Part shown: in pieces, positions 35,236 to 44,460 of the stretch
Layout of the letters: every line of letters starts with the position of its first letter
Numbering within the stretch: position 1 is the first letter of the stretch
Source: an uncultured Duncaniella sp.
GTDB taxonomy: Bacteria > Bacteroidota > Bacteroidia > Bacteroidales > Muribaculaceae
NCBI GenBank assembly: GCA_910589485.1
Contig: CAJUSW010000003.1
Location: forward strand, 62,001-126,000
Length of the DNA: 64,000 nucleotides
Direction: 5' to 3'
Made by a program: the position numbers and the translations under genes
Notes under the pieces: generated by a model
Seen by the model: the letters and a program-made list of their open reading frames with translations, nothing else
Databases searched by the model: none
Told to the model about the DNA's origin: nothing

Positions 35236-36408
35236 ATGAACAATTTTTCTTACATAACACCCACACGCTATGTATTCGGTCATGGCGCTGAGGAGAAAGC
35301 CGGAGAACTCGCCAAAGCCAACGGCATGACACGCGTGATGATCGTGTATGGCAAAGGCAGTGTGGTGAGAAGCGGTCTGCTCGACCGGGTAAAGAAATCA
35401 CTGTCCGACTCGTGCATCGAATCGGTTGATCTCGGTGGCATACAGCCCAACCCTACCGATGAAAAGGTATATGAAGGAATCGCTCTCGGACGCGAGACCG
35501 GCGTGGACGGCATCATTGCAGTGGGCGGAGGCTCGGCCATAGATACAGCCAAGGCCATAGCCGCAGGCATCCTCTACGATGGTGACTTCTGGGACTTCTA
35601 CACTGGAAAAACCGTTGTTGAAAAGGCACTCCCCATAGGTGTGGTGCTGACCATCCCCGCGGCCGGAAGCGAAGGTAGCGGAAATTCGGTGATAACCCAC
35701 CGCAACGGCATGAAGAAACTGTCGCTCCGCACCGACATGGCCCTCCGTCCCAAATTCTCATGTATGAATCCCGAACTCACATTCACACTTCCCCCTTACC
35801 AGACCGCCTGCGGGATATGCGATATGATGATCCACATTTTCGAGCGATACTTCTCCCCCACTACCGGAGTTGAAGTGACCGACCGTGTGGCCGAAGGGCT
35901 CATCAAGGCCATCATGACCGAGACTCCCAAGATTCTTGCCGATCCTTGCGACTATGACGCACGTGCCAATATAATGTGGAGCGGAACACTCGCCCACAAT
36001 GGACTGTGCGGTACCGGCCGCGCCGAGGACTGGGCATCCCACTTCATGGAGCATGAGGTGAGCGCGCTGTATCCCGAAGTGGCCCATGGAGCAGGGCTCG
36101 CCGTGATGGTTCCGGCTTGGATGACACATGTGTCACGCACCAACCCTGCGAAAGTGGCTCAACTGGCCCGCCGGGTACTGGACGTGAACGAGACCGATGA
36201 CACCAAAGCCGCGCTCGAGGGGATCGAACGTCTGCGCGCTTTCTTCACTTCGCTCGGACTGCCATCCACCCTGTCGGAACTTGGAGTCAAGGAAGCCGAC
36301 ATCCCCGTGATGGTGGAGAAACTTCACATCAACAAGGGCGAACACGTGGGAGCCTACGTACCGCTCACCGCCTCCGATACTGCTGAGATATACCATCTGG
36401 CTATGTAA
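35236..36408 (+). CDS. Iron-containing alcohol dehydrogenase
   Basis: A 390-aa group III alcohol dehydrogenase resembling NADH/NADPH-dependent butanol dehydrogenase (BdhA/YqhD type). The nucleotide-binding motif VGGGSAIDTAKAIA is near residues 97-110; metal-ligand segments follow (MIHIFERYFSP, EDWASHFMEHEVSALY, VAHGAGLAVMVP). It reduces aldehydes or oxidises alcohols in the cytoplasm; the true substrate is unknown. It lies 32 bp after the mutB terminator, converging on the ABC-F gene. Confidence 0.92.
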   Translation: MNNFSYITPTRYVFGHGAEEKAGELAKANGMTRVMIVYGKGSVVRSGLLDRVKKSLSDSCIESVDLGGIQPNPTDEKVYEGIALGRETGVDGIIAVGGGSAIDTAKAIAAGILYDGDFWDFYTGKTVVEKALPIGVVLTIPAAGSEGSGNSVITHRNGMKKLSLRTDMALRPKFSCMNPELTFTLPPYQTACGICDMMIHIFERYFSPTTGVEVTDRVAEGLIKAIMTETPKILADPCDYDARANIMWSGTLAHNGLCGTGRAEDWASHFMEHEVSALYPEVAHGAGLAVMVPAWMTHVSRTNPAKVAQLARRVLDVNETDDTKAALEGIERLRAFFTSLGLPSTLSELGVKEADIPVMVEKLHINKGEHVGAYVPLTASDTAEIYHLAM

Positions 36409-36432
36409 ACACCGGTCCTGCCGAGTAAAAAC

Positions 36433-36481
36433 GCGATCCGGAACCTGACGGGCTTTTAACATCCCTGCGGTTCCGGATCGC
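36433..36481 (-). terminator. Terminator between converging genes
   Basis: GCGATCCGGAAC (36433-36444) and GTTCCGGATCGC (36470-36481) pair over 12 bp. Read on the minus strand the hairpin is followed by GTTTTTAC, so it mainly serves the ABC-F gene; it may also slow plus-strand transcripts. Confidence 0.65.
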
Positions 36482-36514
36482 TGTTCTAGTATGTATTTAT
36501 CAGAGCCTTACGGT

Positions 36515-38128
36515 TCAGGAATACATTTTCTCACGCGCTGCGAGCACCTTGGCGTCAGTGATATAATCATCGTAATCCATCAGCTTGTCGATGGTTCCGC
36601 GCGGGGTAAGCTCGATTATGCGGTTGCACACAGTCTGAATGAACTCGTGGTCGTGGCTCGACAGGAGCACATTGCCCTTGAAGCCCTGAAGAGTATTGTT
36701 GAAAGCCTGGATCGATTCGAGGTCAAGGTGGTTGGTGGGAGAGTCAAGCACCAGGGTGTTGGCATCGGTCATCATCATGCGGGCGATCATACAACGCATC
36801 TTCTCGCCACCCGAAAGCACCGAAGCCTTCTTGAGCACCTCCTCGCCCGAGAACAGCATCTTGCCGAGGAAACCCTTGAGATAGATCTCGGAATTGTCGT
36901 TGGAGTACTGCGAGAGCCAGTCCACAAGGTTCAGATCGGTGTTGAAGAACGCCGTGTTATCGAGGGGCAGATAGGCAGTTGTGATGGTCTGTCCCCATTC
37001 ATATGTACCTGAATCGGCCTTGCGGTTGCCGGTGATGATCTCAAACAGCGCGGTCATAGCACGCGGATCGTGGCTGAGGAAAGCGATCTTGTCCCCCTTC
37101 TCCACCTGGAAATTCACGTCGCTGAACAGCACCTCGCCATCCACGCTGGCCGACAGACCCTTTACTTCAAGAATCTTATTGCCCGGCTCACGGTTGGGTG
37201 TGAAGATGATGCCCGGATAGCGGCGCGATGACGGCTGGATCTCCTCCACATTTAGTTTCTCAAGCATCTTCTTGCGCGAAGTGGTCTGCTTCGACTTGGC
37301 CACATTGGCGCTGAATCGCTGGATGAACTCAAGGAGTTCCTTGCGCTTCTCCTCGGCCTTCTTATTGGCCTGCTGCTGCTGACGCAGAGCGAGCTGGGAA
37401 GACTCGTACCAGAAACTGTAGTTTCCGGCAAAGAGTGTGAGTTTATTGTAATCGATATCGAGAGTGTGGGTACACACCGAATCGAGGAAGTGACGGTCGT
37501 GGCTCACCACGAGCACGGTATTCTCAAATTTCGACAGATAATCCTCAAGCCAAGCCACGGTGTCGAGGTCAAGGTCGTTGGTAGGCTCGTCGAGAAGCAG
37601 ATTGTCGGGGTTACCGAAAAGAGCCTTGGCAAGCAGCACTCTCACCTTCTCGTTACCGCTCATGTCGCGCATCAGCGTGTAATGCTTGTCCTCCTTGATG
37701 CCCAGGCCGCTCAACAGTGCGGCGGCCTCGCTCTCGGCATTCCAGCCCTCGAGCTCGGCAAAACGCTCCTCAAGCTCCGAGGCACGGATACCGTCGGCAT
37801 CCGAGAAATCCTCCTTGGCATAGAGGGCATCCTTCTCCTGCATGATATCCCACAGCACAGTGTGACCGCGCAGAACGGTCTCTATCACAGTACAGTCGTC
37901 AAACTTGAAGTGGTCCTGCTCAAGCACACTCATTCGCTCACCGGGACCCTGGGTCACCGAGCCGTGGGTAGGCGTGAGCTGATCACTGAGAATGCGCATG
38001 AGTGTGGACTTTCCGGCGCCGTTGGCACCGATGATTCCATAACAGTTTCCTGGGGTGAACTTCAGATTCACATCCTGAAACAGCACCCTCTTACCAAATT
38101 GTATCCCTAAATTGTTTACAGCTATCAT
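36515..38128 (-). CDS. ABC-F family ATPase with a degenerate second ATP site
   Basis: A 537-aa soluble protein with two ABC domains and no membrane part; ABC-F proteins act on the ribosome. The first domain has Walker A GANGAGKST (34-42), signature DMSGNEKVR in place of the usual SGG, and Walker B LLLDEPTNDLDLDT. The second domain has AFLSHDPRAMTALF where Walker A should be, a normal LSGGEKMRCMIARMM signature, and LVLDSPTNHLDLES with Ser in place of the catalytic Glu. Thus one composite site lacks standard residues. Overall it is closest in layout to the YbiT/EttA groups. The changes may be a lineage feature; ribosomal role is by family. Confidence 0.9.
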   Translation of the reverse strand: MIAVNNLGIQFGKRVLFQDVNLKFTPGNCYGIIGANGAGKSTLMRILSDQLTPTHGSVTQGPGERMSVLEQDHFKFDDCTVIETVLRGHTVLWDIMQEKDALYAKEDFSDADGIRASELEERFAELEGWNAESEAAALLSGLGIKEDKHYTLMRDMSGNEKVRVLLAKALFGNPDNLLLDEPTNDLDLDTVAWLEDYLSKFENTVLVVSHDRHFLDSVCTHTLDIDYNKLTLFAGNYSFWYESSQLALRQQQQANKKAEEKRKELLEFIQRFSANVAKSKQTTSRKKMLEKLNVEEIQPSSRRYPGIIFTPNREPGNKILEVKGLSASVDGEVLFSDVNFQVEKGDKIAFLSHDPRAMTALFEIITGNRKADSGTYEWGQTITTAYLPLDNTAFFNTDLNLVDWLSQYSNDNSEIYLKGFLGKMLFSGEEVLKKASVLSGGEKMRCMIARMMMTDANTLVLDSPTNHLDLESIQAFNNTLQGFKGNVLLSSHDHEFIQTVCNRIIELTPRGTIDKLMDYDDYITDAKVLAAREKMYS

Positions 38129-38150
38129 AATGGAGAAAAATTTCGAGGTG

Positions 38151-38158
38151 CAAAGTTA
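38151..38158 (-). promoter_or_regulatory. -7 box (TAACTTTG on minus) of the ABC-F gene
   Basis: CAAAGTTA on the plus strand reads TAACTTTG on the minus, 22 bases before the ATG at 38128. Confidence 0.5.
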
Positions 38159-38180
38159 CGAAATTTTTCCCAATCCATCA

Positions 38181-38903
38181 TCAATTTGACTTCCATTTAG
38201 CCATACGTTGCACGTAATCAGTGAGATAAACCGTAAACAGCGGGAATATCACCATGCCCATTATGGGCAACACCACCGCCACGAGCTTACCCACCACCGT
38301 GACAGGCGATATGTCACATCCCACAGTGGACATGTTCATGAACGCCCACCACAGGGCCGACCAATAGGTCTGAACCTGAGGATTGCACGGCTGCTCCATC
38401 TCATAAAATATCAGCGAGCAGAAATAAGTGATCATAAGCAGGATCACCAGATAGGACATGAACAGACTCGTAACCGCATTGCTCGATAGATACCCCATCA
38501 CTATCGACATGGCCAGCGCCCCACGTGCGAGCGGGATGAAGCGCACGAAATAAAGCACCTCGCCCGAGATGTGTATATCCAGGAGGTTTATTATGTTCAG
38601 ATAAGGGATCGACAGAAACAGGAATGTTATGCGATGCTTGGTAAAGCTCCACTTGTCAGGCGCATAGGCCAGTTCCACGAAGAAATCTATCATAAAAAAT
38701 ATGCACACCCAGAACTGAAACGTCATGTAACGGTGGCTCTGCAGGAAATCCACCTTCTCGAAAGTATCGATAGAGATAAACACAATCAGAAGTGTCGACA
38801 GCAGAAGCACCAGCAGATTCATCACAGTGATGATGCGCGGAGTGTGATGTGACGGCTTTGGATCCTGCGCCGCCGAGGCAGTTGTAACGTGAGAATTATC
38901 CAT
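38181..38903 (-). CDS. Potassium-channel-like membrane protein with altered filter
   Basis: A 240-aa inner-membrane protein with a voltage-gated-ion-channel layout: hydrophobic segments near 25-45, 60-80, 90-110, 120-140, 145-168 and 205-230, and a pore loop at about 180-200 (WSALWWAFMNMSTVGCDISP). The filter reads TVGCD at 193-197, where K+ channels have TVGYG. The charge pattern of the fourth segment is weak, so voltage sensing is doubtful. It could be a K+ or non-selective cation channel. It shares orientation with the ABC-F gene (52 bp apart) and is 77 bp from the sigma factor gene. Confidence 0.75.
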   Translation of the reverse strand: MDNSHVTTASAAQDPKPSHHTPRIITVMNLLVLLLSTLLIVFISIDTFEKVDFLQSHRYMTFQFWVCIFFMIDFFVELAYAPDKWSFTKHRITFLFLSIPYLNIINLLDIHISGEVLYFVRFIPLARGALAMSIVMGYLSSNAVTSLFMSYLVILLMITYFCSLIFYEMEQPCNPQVQTYWSALWWAFMNMSTVGCDISPVTVVGKLVAVVLPIMGMVIFPLFTVYLTDYVQRMAKWKSN

Positions 38904-38980
38904 AGCTCAGAAGCTTTAACATCAGTTAAACAACTGAGCTTCGCCAAAAGTTGCCACCAATCCCTCCGATAGTTTCCCGA

Positions 38981-39559
38981 TTACGCCGACAGTTCGGCAC
39001 AACCGCTCAACACCAATATTATCACATAGGGAGGCACATCCCCCATCCCGTCCCTAAGCATCATCAGCATCTGGGCCTTCTGCTTTTTCACCGTGATTTC
39101 GGCCACGCCGAGCCGGCGTGCAATCTCGGCATTTTTCAATCCCTCCTGATAGCTCATTCTTAACAGTGTCCTGTACTTCACCGGCAGAGACTCTATGGCT
39201 GCATGCAACCTGTCGAGCGTCTCCTGTTCCAGCATAGCCACTTCCAGGCCCGGAGTCACATGCTCGTTTTCGTGCGATTCCAGATAATTATTGCGGGAGT
39301 TATGCTTTCTCACCAGTCCTATCGCGCTGTGATATATACATTTGAGTATATAGGCATACCATGCCATTGATGTCCTCAACCGTTTACGCTCGGTGTAGGA
39401 ACTCATCACGGCATCCTGCACGCAATCCTCGGCAAGATATGAAAGATCAGGCCCAAGTTGCCGTGAGGCATACACAAGCAGGCCCGGATACAAGTCCTCA
39501 TAAAACGGGGTGACATCCCCTTTCACGAACGACCGATATATGTAATCGTAATCATGCAC
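38981..39559 (-). CDS. ECF-type RNA polymerase sigma factor
   Basis: A 192-aa sigma-70 family protein of ECF size. Region 2 covers about residues 20-90 (YASRQLGPDLSYLAEDCVQD), region 4 about 125-175 (LPVKYRTLLRMSYQEGLKNA, then EIARRLGVAEITVKKQKAQM). The last ~15 residues are hydrophobic (PPYVIILVLSGCAEL), unusual but seen in some Bacteroidetes members. It lies head-to-head with the FecR gene (137-bp gap), so it very probably drives the SusC/SusD operon and is held by that anti-sigma factor. Pairing is inference from position. Confidence 0.92.
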   Translation of the reverse strand: MHDYDYIYRSFVKGDVTPFYEDLYPGLLVYASRQLGPDLSYLAEDCVQDAVMSSYTERKRLRTSMAWYAYILKCIYHSAIGLVRKHNSRNNYLESHENEHVTPGLEVAMLEQETLDRLHAAIESLPVKYRTLLRMSYQEGLKNAEIARRLGVAEITVKKQKAQMLMMLRDGMGDVPPYVIILVLSGCAELSA

Positions 39560-39696
39560 GGCACAAATATAGACAAATAATCCCGAATATCAATCATTGC
39601 ACGAGATTTAAACAAAATATTTAAAATTTCTGTAAAAAAATATATACTTTTTCGTACCCATCGCTCTTTACAATTATAAACACTCCCATAAAGGAT

Positions 39697-40851
39697 ATGA
39701 CCGACATACGGAATCTATTATACCGCAACGCAATAGGCCAGTGCACCGATGAAGAAAAGGCTCAGCTTGAAAAGTGGGCCGAAGGCTCACCCGAACGCCT
39801 TGACCTGATCAAGCGACTGTCTGACCCTGACTTCATTGCCCGACAACTCCTCCGTCGGGACTTCGTTCCCATCGACCGCCCCATGGCCGACATGCAACAC
39901 CGCATCTCTGCCATAAGGAACCGCACCCGCCGCAAGGTCATTGCCATCGCCGCCTCGATAGCGCTCCTTGCCGGCATACCGGTCACCTACTCCTTATATA
40001 ATAGCGACACATTGTCCACGGCCGATACCGTACTGTCCGAGTCCACCCCCGCTGTAATGGATCTCGACTCCATAATGCCCGGCACCACCCGTGCCCATCT
40101 TATCTCTGCGTCGGGAGCCACACTCGAGCTTTCTGCCGCCGACACATCCGAGATAAAACGACCAACGCTCCTTGCCGGAACAGGCGAGTTTCAGGCCCCA
40201 CGCGAGCTATGTCTCGACGTGCCACGCGGCAGCGAATTCAAGATCATACTTGAGGATAGCACCGAGGTGTGGCTCAACTCCGAGTCCACTCTCAGCTACC
40301 CCGAGGTGTTCAGCCCCACTGAAAGGCGTGTACGTGTCACCGGCGAGGCCTATTTTGCCGTAAAGCACGACCCTAATCGTCCCTTCTATGTCGAAACCGA
40401 TGAGCAGACCGTGAGAGTGTACGGCACGGCTTTCAACGTGCGCGCCTACGCCGACGATCCATGTGTCTACACCACCCTCGAGCAAGGCTCCATATCCATT
40501 ACACGCACCGATATCCCCTCAGGTGAAGTCATGCTCTCACCCGGCCATCAGGCCCTCCTCAACCGCGAGGACAATAAGCTCAATATGCGCCAGGTGGATC
40601 CGGCCATCTTCACGGGCTGGAGAAAGGGCCGTTTCGTATTTGAAGAACAACCGCTGTCAAGCATAATGCGCGACCTCAGCCGATGGTACGACTTCCGGTA
40701 TGAATTTGCCACCCCCGAGGTAGCCGACATTGTATTCATGGGAAGTATCCCGCGCTATGCCGATTTCTCCACCGCCATATCAATAATCGAGAAAAGCGGA
40801 GGCCTCCGATTCACCACACGCGACGACAAGGTGATAATCTCGGCCTTATAA
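39697..40851 (+). CDS. FecR-type anti-sigma factor
   Basis: A 384-aa protein. A cytoplasmic N-terminus (residues 1-72), one membrane helix at about 73-95 (KVIAIAASIALLAGIPVTYS), then a periplasmic FecR domain (about 160-265, LCLDVPRGSEFKIILEDSTE and VTGEAYFAVKHDPNRPFYVE) and a C-terminal DUF4974-like domain (ITGW-type start at VDPAIFTGWRKGRFVFEEQP, then YDFRYEF). Such proteins carry the signal from the outer-membrane SusC receptor to the ECF sigma factor. It is divergent from the sigma gene and 56 bp upstream of susC. Confidence 0.93.
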   Translation: MTDIRNLLYRNAIGQCTDEEKAQLEKWAEGSPERLDLIKRLSDPDFIARQLLRRDFVPIDRPMADMQHRISAIRNRTRRKVIAIAASIALLAGIPVTYSLYNSDTLSTADTVLSESTPAVMDLDSIMPGTTRAHLISASGATLELSAADTSEIKRPTLLAGTGEFQAPRELCLDVPRGSEFKIILEDSTEVWLNSESTLSYPEVFSPTERRVRVTGEAYFAVKHDPNRPFYVETDEQTVRVYGTAFNVRAYADDPCVYTTLEQGSISITRTDIPSGEVMLSPGHQALLNREDNKLNMRQVDPAIFTGWRKGRFVFEEQPLSSIMRDLSRWYDFRYEFATPEVADIVFMGSIPRYADFSTAISIIEKSGGLRFTTRDDKVIISAL

Positions 40852-40907
40852 TAATAGATCAGCCACTCCATACACGCCTTTACATCACATTTTATACCAA
40901 TTACACA

Positions 40908-43900
40908 ATGAGAAAAGTACTGTTAGCCCTTCTGCTGGCTGTGACGATGCTCGTGCCGTTAAGCGGTTACGCTCGTTCCTACAATGCCCGCTTCGACAAG
41001 GCTTCTCCCGAAGCAGTGATCAACACTCTACGGCAGGAAACCGGCCTTGAATTTGTATATCAGAAAGAGCTTCTGAAAAACGCTAAAAGCCCCGTCACAT
41101 GCAACTACACGGACCTTTCGCTCGAACAGCTCCTCAACAGGGTGCTGTCCGTCAACATGCTACTCGGCTATGAAGTGGTCGACAAGACCGTCATACTCAA
41201 GCGCCCCGATGTCAATGTTGATTATGTACAGGGCGAAATCAAAGGTACCGTGTGGGACTCCGAGGAAAACGAACCTCTGGCCGGTGCAACCGTCATGATC
41301 GACGGCACCACCAATATCACTGTCTCGGATGCCGACGGACACTTCACGCTCAAGAATGTCCAGGCTCTCAACCCCATGGTGTCGGCCGTATTCGTAGGTA
41401 TGAAACCCGCATCAATCAAAGTCACCCCAAAGAATCAGAACAACATACGTTTCAACCTCGAGACACACGTCACAATGATGAGCGAGGTTGTCGTGACCGG
41501 ATACCAGGATATCAAGAAAGAGAAAATGACCGGATCGGTAGCTACCATAAGTGCCGATAAACTTGAAAACCGCTATACCCTAAATCTTCTCGACAATCTC
41601 GAGGGGCGTGTGGCCGGTCTCTCCACCTACGGCGGCAAACCCATCATCCGCGGTGTCGGCACACTCAGTGGCTCGACCGCGCCCCTGCTTGTTGTCGACG
41701 GTCTGCCCATCGAGGGTGATCTCGATGACTTGAACCCCTATGACATAGAGAGTGTCAACGTACTCAAGGACGCATCGGCATCGGCCATCTATGGTGCCCG
41801 CGCAGCCAACGGCATCATCGTCGTCACTACCAAAAACGCCAAGAAAAAAGGTAAAATCGACATCGATTTCTCAGCCAACCTCACATGGTATGAGAACAAG
41901 AACATGGACTATCACGACAACTTCTATATGACTCCCGAGGAGCATATCAATGCAGAAACCAAATATCGTGAATGGTATTATTTCGAAGAGGATGCCCAAC
42001 ATAATAATTTCCCCCAACAAAACATTGCTAATAAAGCCAGCCAGCTCTCGAAAGGTAACGCATATTCAATCACACCCATCGATTACGCTTATTATCAGCT
42101 CGCAACAGGCGTAATCGACAGGAATGAGCTAAACCGACAGATAGCTGATCTGGCAAAAAATAATTATGCACAGGATTACGCGGACAATATCTACCGCCGA
42201 GAGGTGATCCAACAATACAATCTCGCACTGCGTAGCTCCTCCGAAAAGTCGCGCAACAATATAGTCATAAACTACAAACATGACAACAGTGGCATCATCA
42301 ACCACAAAGCCGATTGGCTAAATGTTTCCTACAAAGGCTCGTTTGACCTCGCCAAATGGCTCACAGCCACTGTATCCATAAATTCCATATACTCCACCAC
42401 CCGTTCATATGGATATGACTTCAACAGCAGTGCCGACAATCCTTGGGCACATGCGCCTTATTATCCCTTCTATAACTCCGACGGCAGCATCATGAACCAG
42501 TATCCCTGGTTCTGTGGTACCCGTTATTGGTCTCCCGGCGAAGGTATGTATGACCTTGGTGTAAACGCTGTGAGCGAAATGTATGACAATACCCAGACTG
42601 ACCGTAGACAAAACATGCGTTATCATGCCGATCTTCTATTCAGAATTATTCCTGGCCTGACAGCCAACGCCCAATTCATATATGAAGTTGACGACCGTAA
42701 CGAAAAACACTTTGCCAACGAGCAGAGCCATGCTTCACGCACAATGCGGAATGCCTACGCCTACATGAAAGATGGAAAGATCGACTATATGACACCACGC
42801 TCAGGCGGATTCCTACAGACCAACGAGATAACCGGCAACTATTGGACAGCGCGTGGACAGATAAATTACTCCCGCACATTCGGCAAACATGACATCGCGG
42901 CGATCGTCGGTCTGGAATTCCGCGAAACACTCTATAAAGGCACCCGCGCCCTGGCTCTTGGCTATGACGAGCAACTCCAGTCAAGCGCCACCCATACCGT
43001 TGATTTCGGCACCCTAAGCCAGATGCAGTACAGCCCCTTATTCATGGTAGCTGATGGAGGATTCCCCTGTGACCAATTCGTTTTTACTCCATACATGGAG
43101 GAGGGCATGGGAGTCATCCAGGAAGTGCGCCACCGCTACGGTTCAGGTTATGCAAATGCCACATATACCTATGATGAGAAATACAACATCTTCGGATCGT
43201 TCCGTAAGGACTATGCCGATGTGTTCGGGCTCAACTCCAAGTTCCGCGGAAAACCTCTATGGTCGGTAGGTGCCGGATGGAACATCCACAATGAGGACTT
43301 CATGAAGGAATCTGCACCGTGGTTATCATTCCTCAAGCTCCGTTTCTCATACGGTGTCACCGGTAATATATACCAGGGAGCTACTTCAGTCATGACGGCC
43401 GATGCGGGAATGATCAACGGACTCACCAACCTCCCCTACGGCACGGTGACATCTCCCGCCAATCCTGATCTGCGCTGGGAGCAGAACCGCACCACTAATG
43501 TCGGTATAGATTTCAGTCTCCTCAACTATCGTCTGCGTGGCAACATCGATTATTACAACAAGGTAGGAAAAGATATTTTTAATGGCCTCAATCTCGATCC
43601 AACAATCGGTTTCACCTCAATCGTGGCCAATGCCGCATCAATCCGCAACCGTGGCCTGGAGATAGTTGCTTCTTACGACTGGTTCGTTCCACGTTCCCGT
43701 AATGACTTCTCATGGACCACAAGCATGACATTCACATATAATAAGAACGAAGTTACCGAAGTCGAAAATGATGCTACGACAGCCTCCCGACTGATCAGCA
43801 CACCATATAAAGTAGGCTATCCGGTGAATACTCTCTGGAGCTATCGGTTTGCCGGCATCTCCGATGAGATCGGCATGGAAGGACAGCCCCTTTTCTATAT

Positions 43901-44444
43901 CGAGGATGGCGGAAAGTCACATAATCCTGCTGGCCGTGGTATAGAAATCCTCGAATTCTCAGGTCAAAGCGATCCTAAATACATCGTCGGGCTTGACAAT
44001 ACATTTAAGTGGAACGGTATCAGCCTCGGCATAGTTCTCGCTTACTACGGTGGGCACAAGATGCGTTGTCTCGCCCAGAACGAAACATTTTCCACGGCAT
44101 TTTATGGCCCTCTTGGATCATACTTCAATGACGCATGGACCCCTGAGAATCCCACATCGGTACCCGGAATCGGACAATATGCCTCTTCCGAACTTGCCGG
44201 CGAAACCATGTACTCCAACACCGCCGTTCATGACGCTTCATTCATAAAACTACGCAACATGGTGCTTGGATATACTATTCCGGAGATTTGGACCCGAAAA
44301 TTCGGCATCAACCTGCTCTCATTGCGTTTCCAGATCAATAATCCCAAGGCTTTATGGACAGCCAACAATCTCGGAGTAGATCCCGAGACTCTGGGGATAC
44401 GTAATCCGACCTCTTATACTATCGGTCTGAATCTAAATCTCTAA
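40908..44444 (+). CDS. SusC/RagA-type TonB-dependent outer-membrane receptor with STN domain
   Basis: A 1178-aa outer-membrane transporter. Signal peptide at residues 1-23 (ending GYARS); STN (secretin/TonB N-terminal) domain at about 25-100 (FDKASPEAVINTLRQETGLE), which contacts FecR; carboxypeptidase-regulatory-like domain at about 112-200 (GTVWDSEENEPLAGATVMID); plug with SEVVVTGYQ and the RagA signature LKDASASAIYGARAANGIIV near 283-302; and a beta barrel to the end (SYTIGLNLNL). With the downstream SusD it should bind and import a ligand using TonB energy. The cognate ligand is unknown: no glycoside hydrolase is nearby. Confidence 0.96.
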   Translation: MRKVLLALLLAVTMLVPLSGYARSYNARFDKASPEAVINTLRQETGLEFVYQKELLKNAKSPVTCNYTDLSLEQLLNRVLSVNMLLGYEVVDKTVILKRPDVNVDYVQGEIKGTVWDSEENEPLAGATVMIDGTTNITVSDADGHFTLKNVQALNPMVSAVFVGMKPASIKVTPKNQNNIRFNLETHVTMMSEVVVTGYQDIKKEKMTGSVATISADKLENRYTLNLLDNLEGRVAGLSTYGGKPIIRGVGTLSGSTAPLLVVDGLPIEGDLDDLNPYDIESVNVLKDASASAIYGARAANGIIVVTTKNAKKKGKIDIDFSANLTWYENKNMDYHDNFYMTPEEHINAETKYREWYYFEEDAQHNNFPQQNIANKASQLSKGNAYSITPIDYAYYQLATGVIDRNELNRQIADLAKNNYAQDYADNIYRREVIQQYNLALRSSSEKSRNNIVINYKHDNSGIINHKADWLNVSYKGSFDLAKWLTATVSINSIYSTTRSYGYDFNSSADNPWAHAPYYPFYNSDGSIMNQYPWFCGTRYWSPGEGMYDLGVNAVSEMYDNTQTDRRQNMRYHADLLFRIIPGLTANAQFIYEVDDRNEKHFANEQSHASRTMRNAYAYMKDGKIDYMTPRSGGFLQTNEITGNYWTARGQINYSRTFGKHDIAAIVGLEFRETLYKGTRALALGYDEQLQSSATHTVDFGTLSQMQYSPLFMVADGGFPCDQFVFTPYMEEGMGVIQEVRHRYGSGYANATYTYDEKYNIFGSFRKDYADVFGLNSKFRGKPLWSVGAGWNIHNEDFMKESAPWLSFLKLRFSYGVTGNIYQGATSVMTADAGMINGLTNLPYGTVTSPANPDLRWEQNRTTNVGIDFSLLNYRLRGNIDYYNKVGKDIFNGLNLDPTIGFTSIVANAASIRNRGLEIVASYDWFVPRSRNDFSWTTSMTFTYNKNEVTEVENDATTASRLISTPYKVGYPVNTLWSYRFAGISDEIGMEGQPLFYIEDGGKSHNPAGRGIEILEFSGQSDPKYIVGLDNTFKWNGISLGIVLAYYGGHKMRCLAQNETFSTAFYGPLGSYFNDAWTPENPTSVPGIGQYASSELAGETMYSNTAVHDASFIKLRNMVLGYTIPEIWTRKFGINLLSLRFQINNPKALWTANNLGVDPETLGIRNPTSYTIGLNLNL

Positions 44445-44460
44445 GAGTGTCTAACCAATA

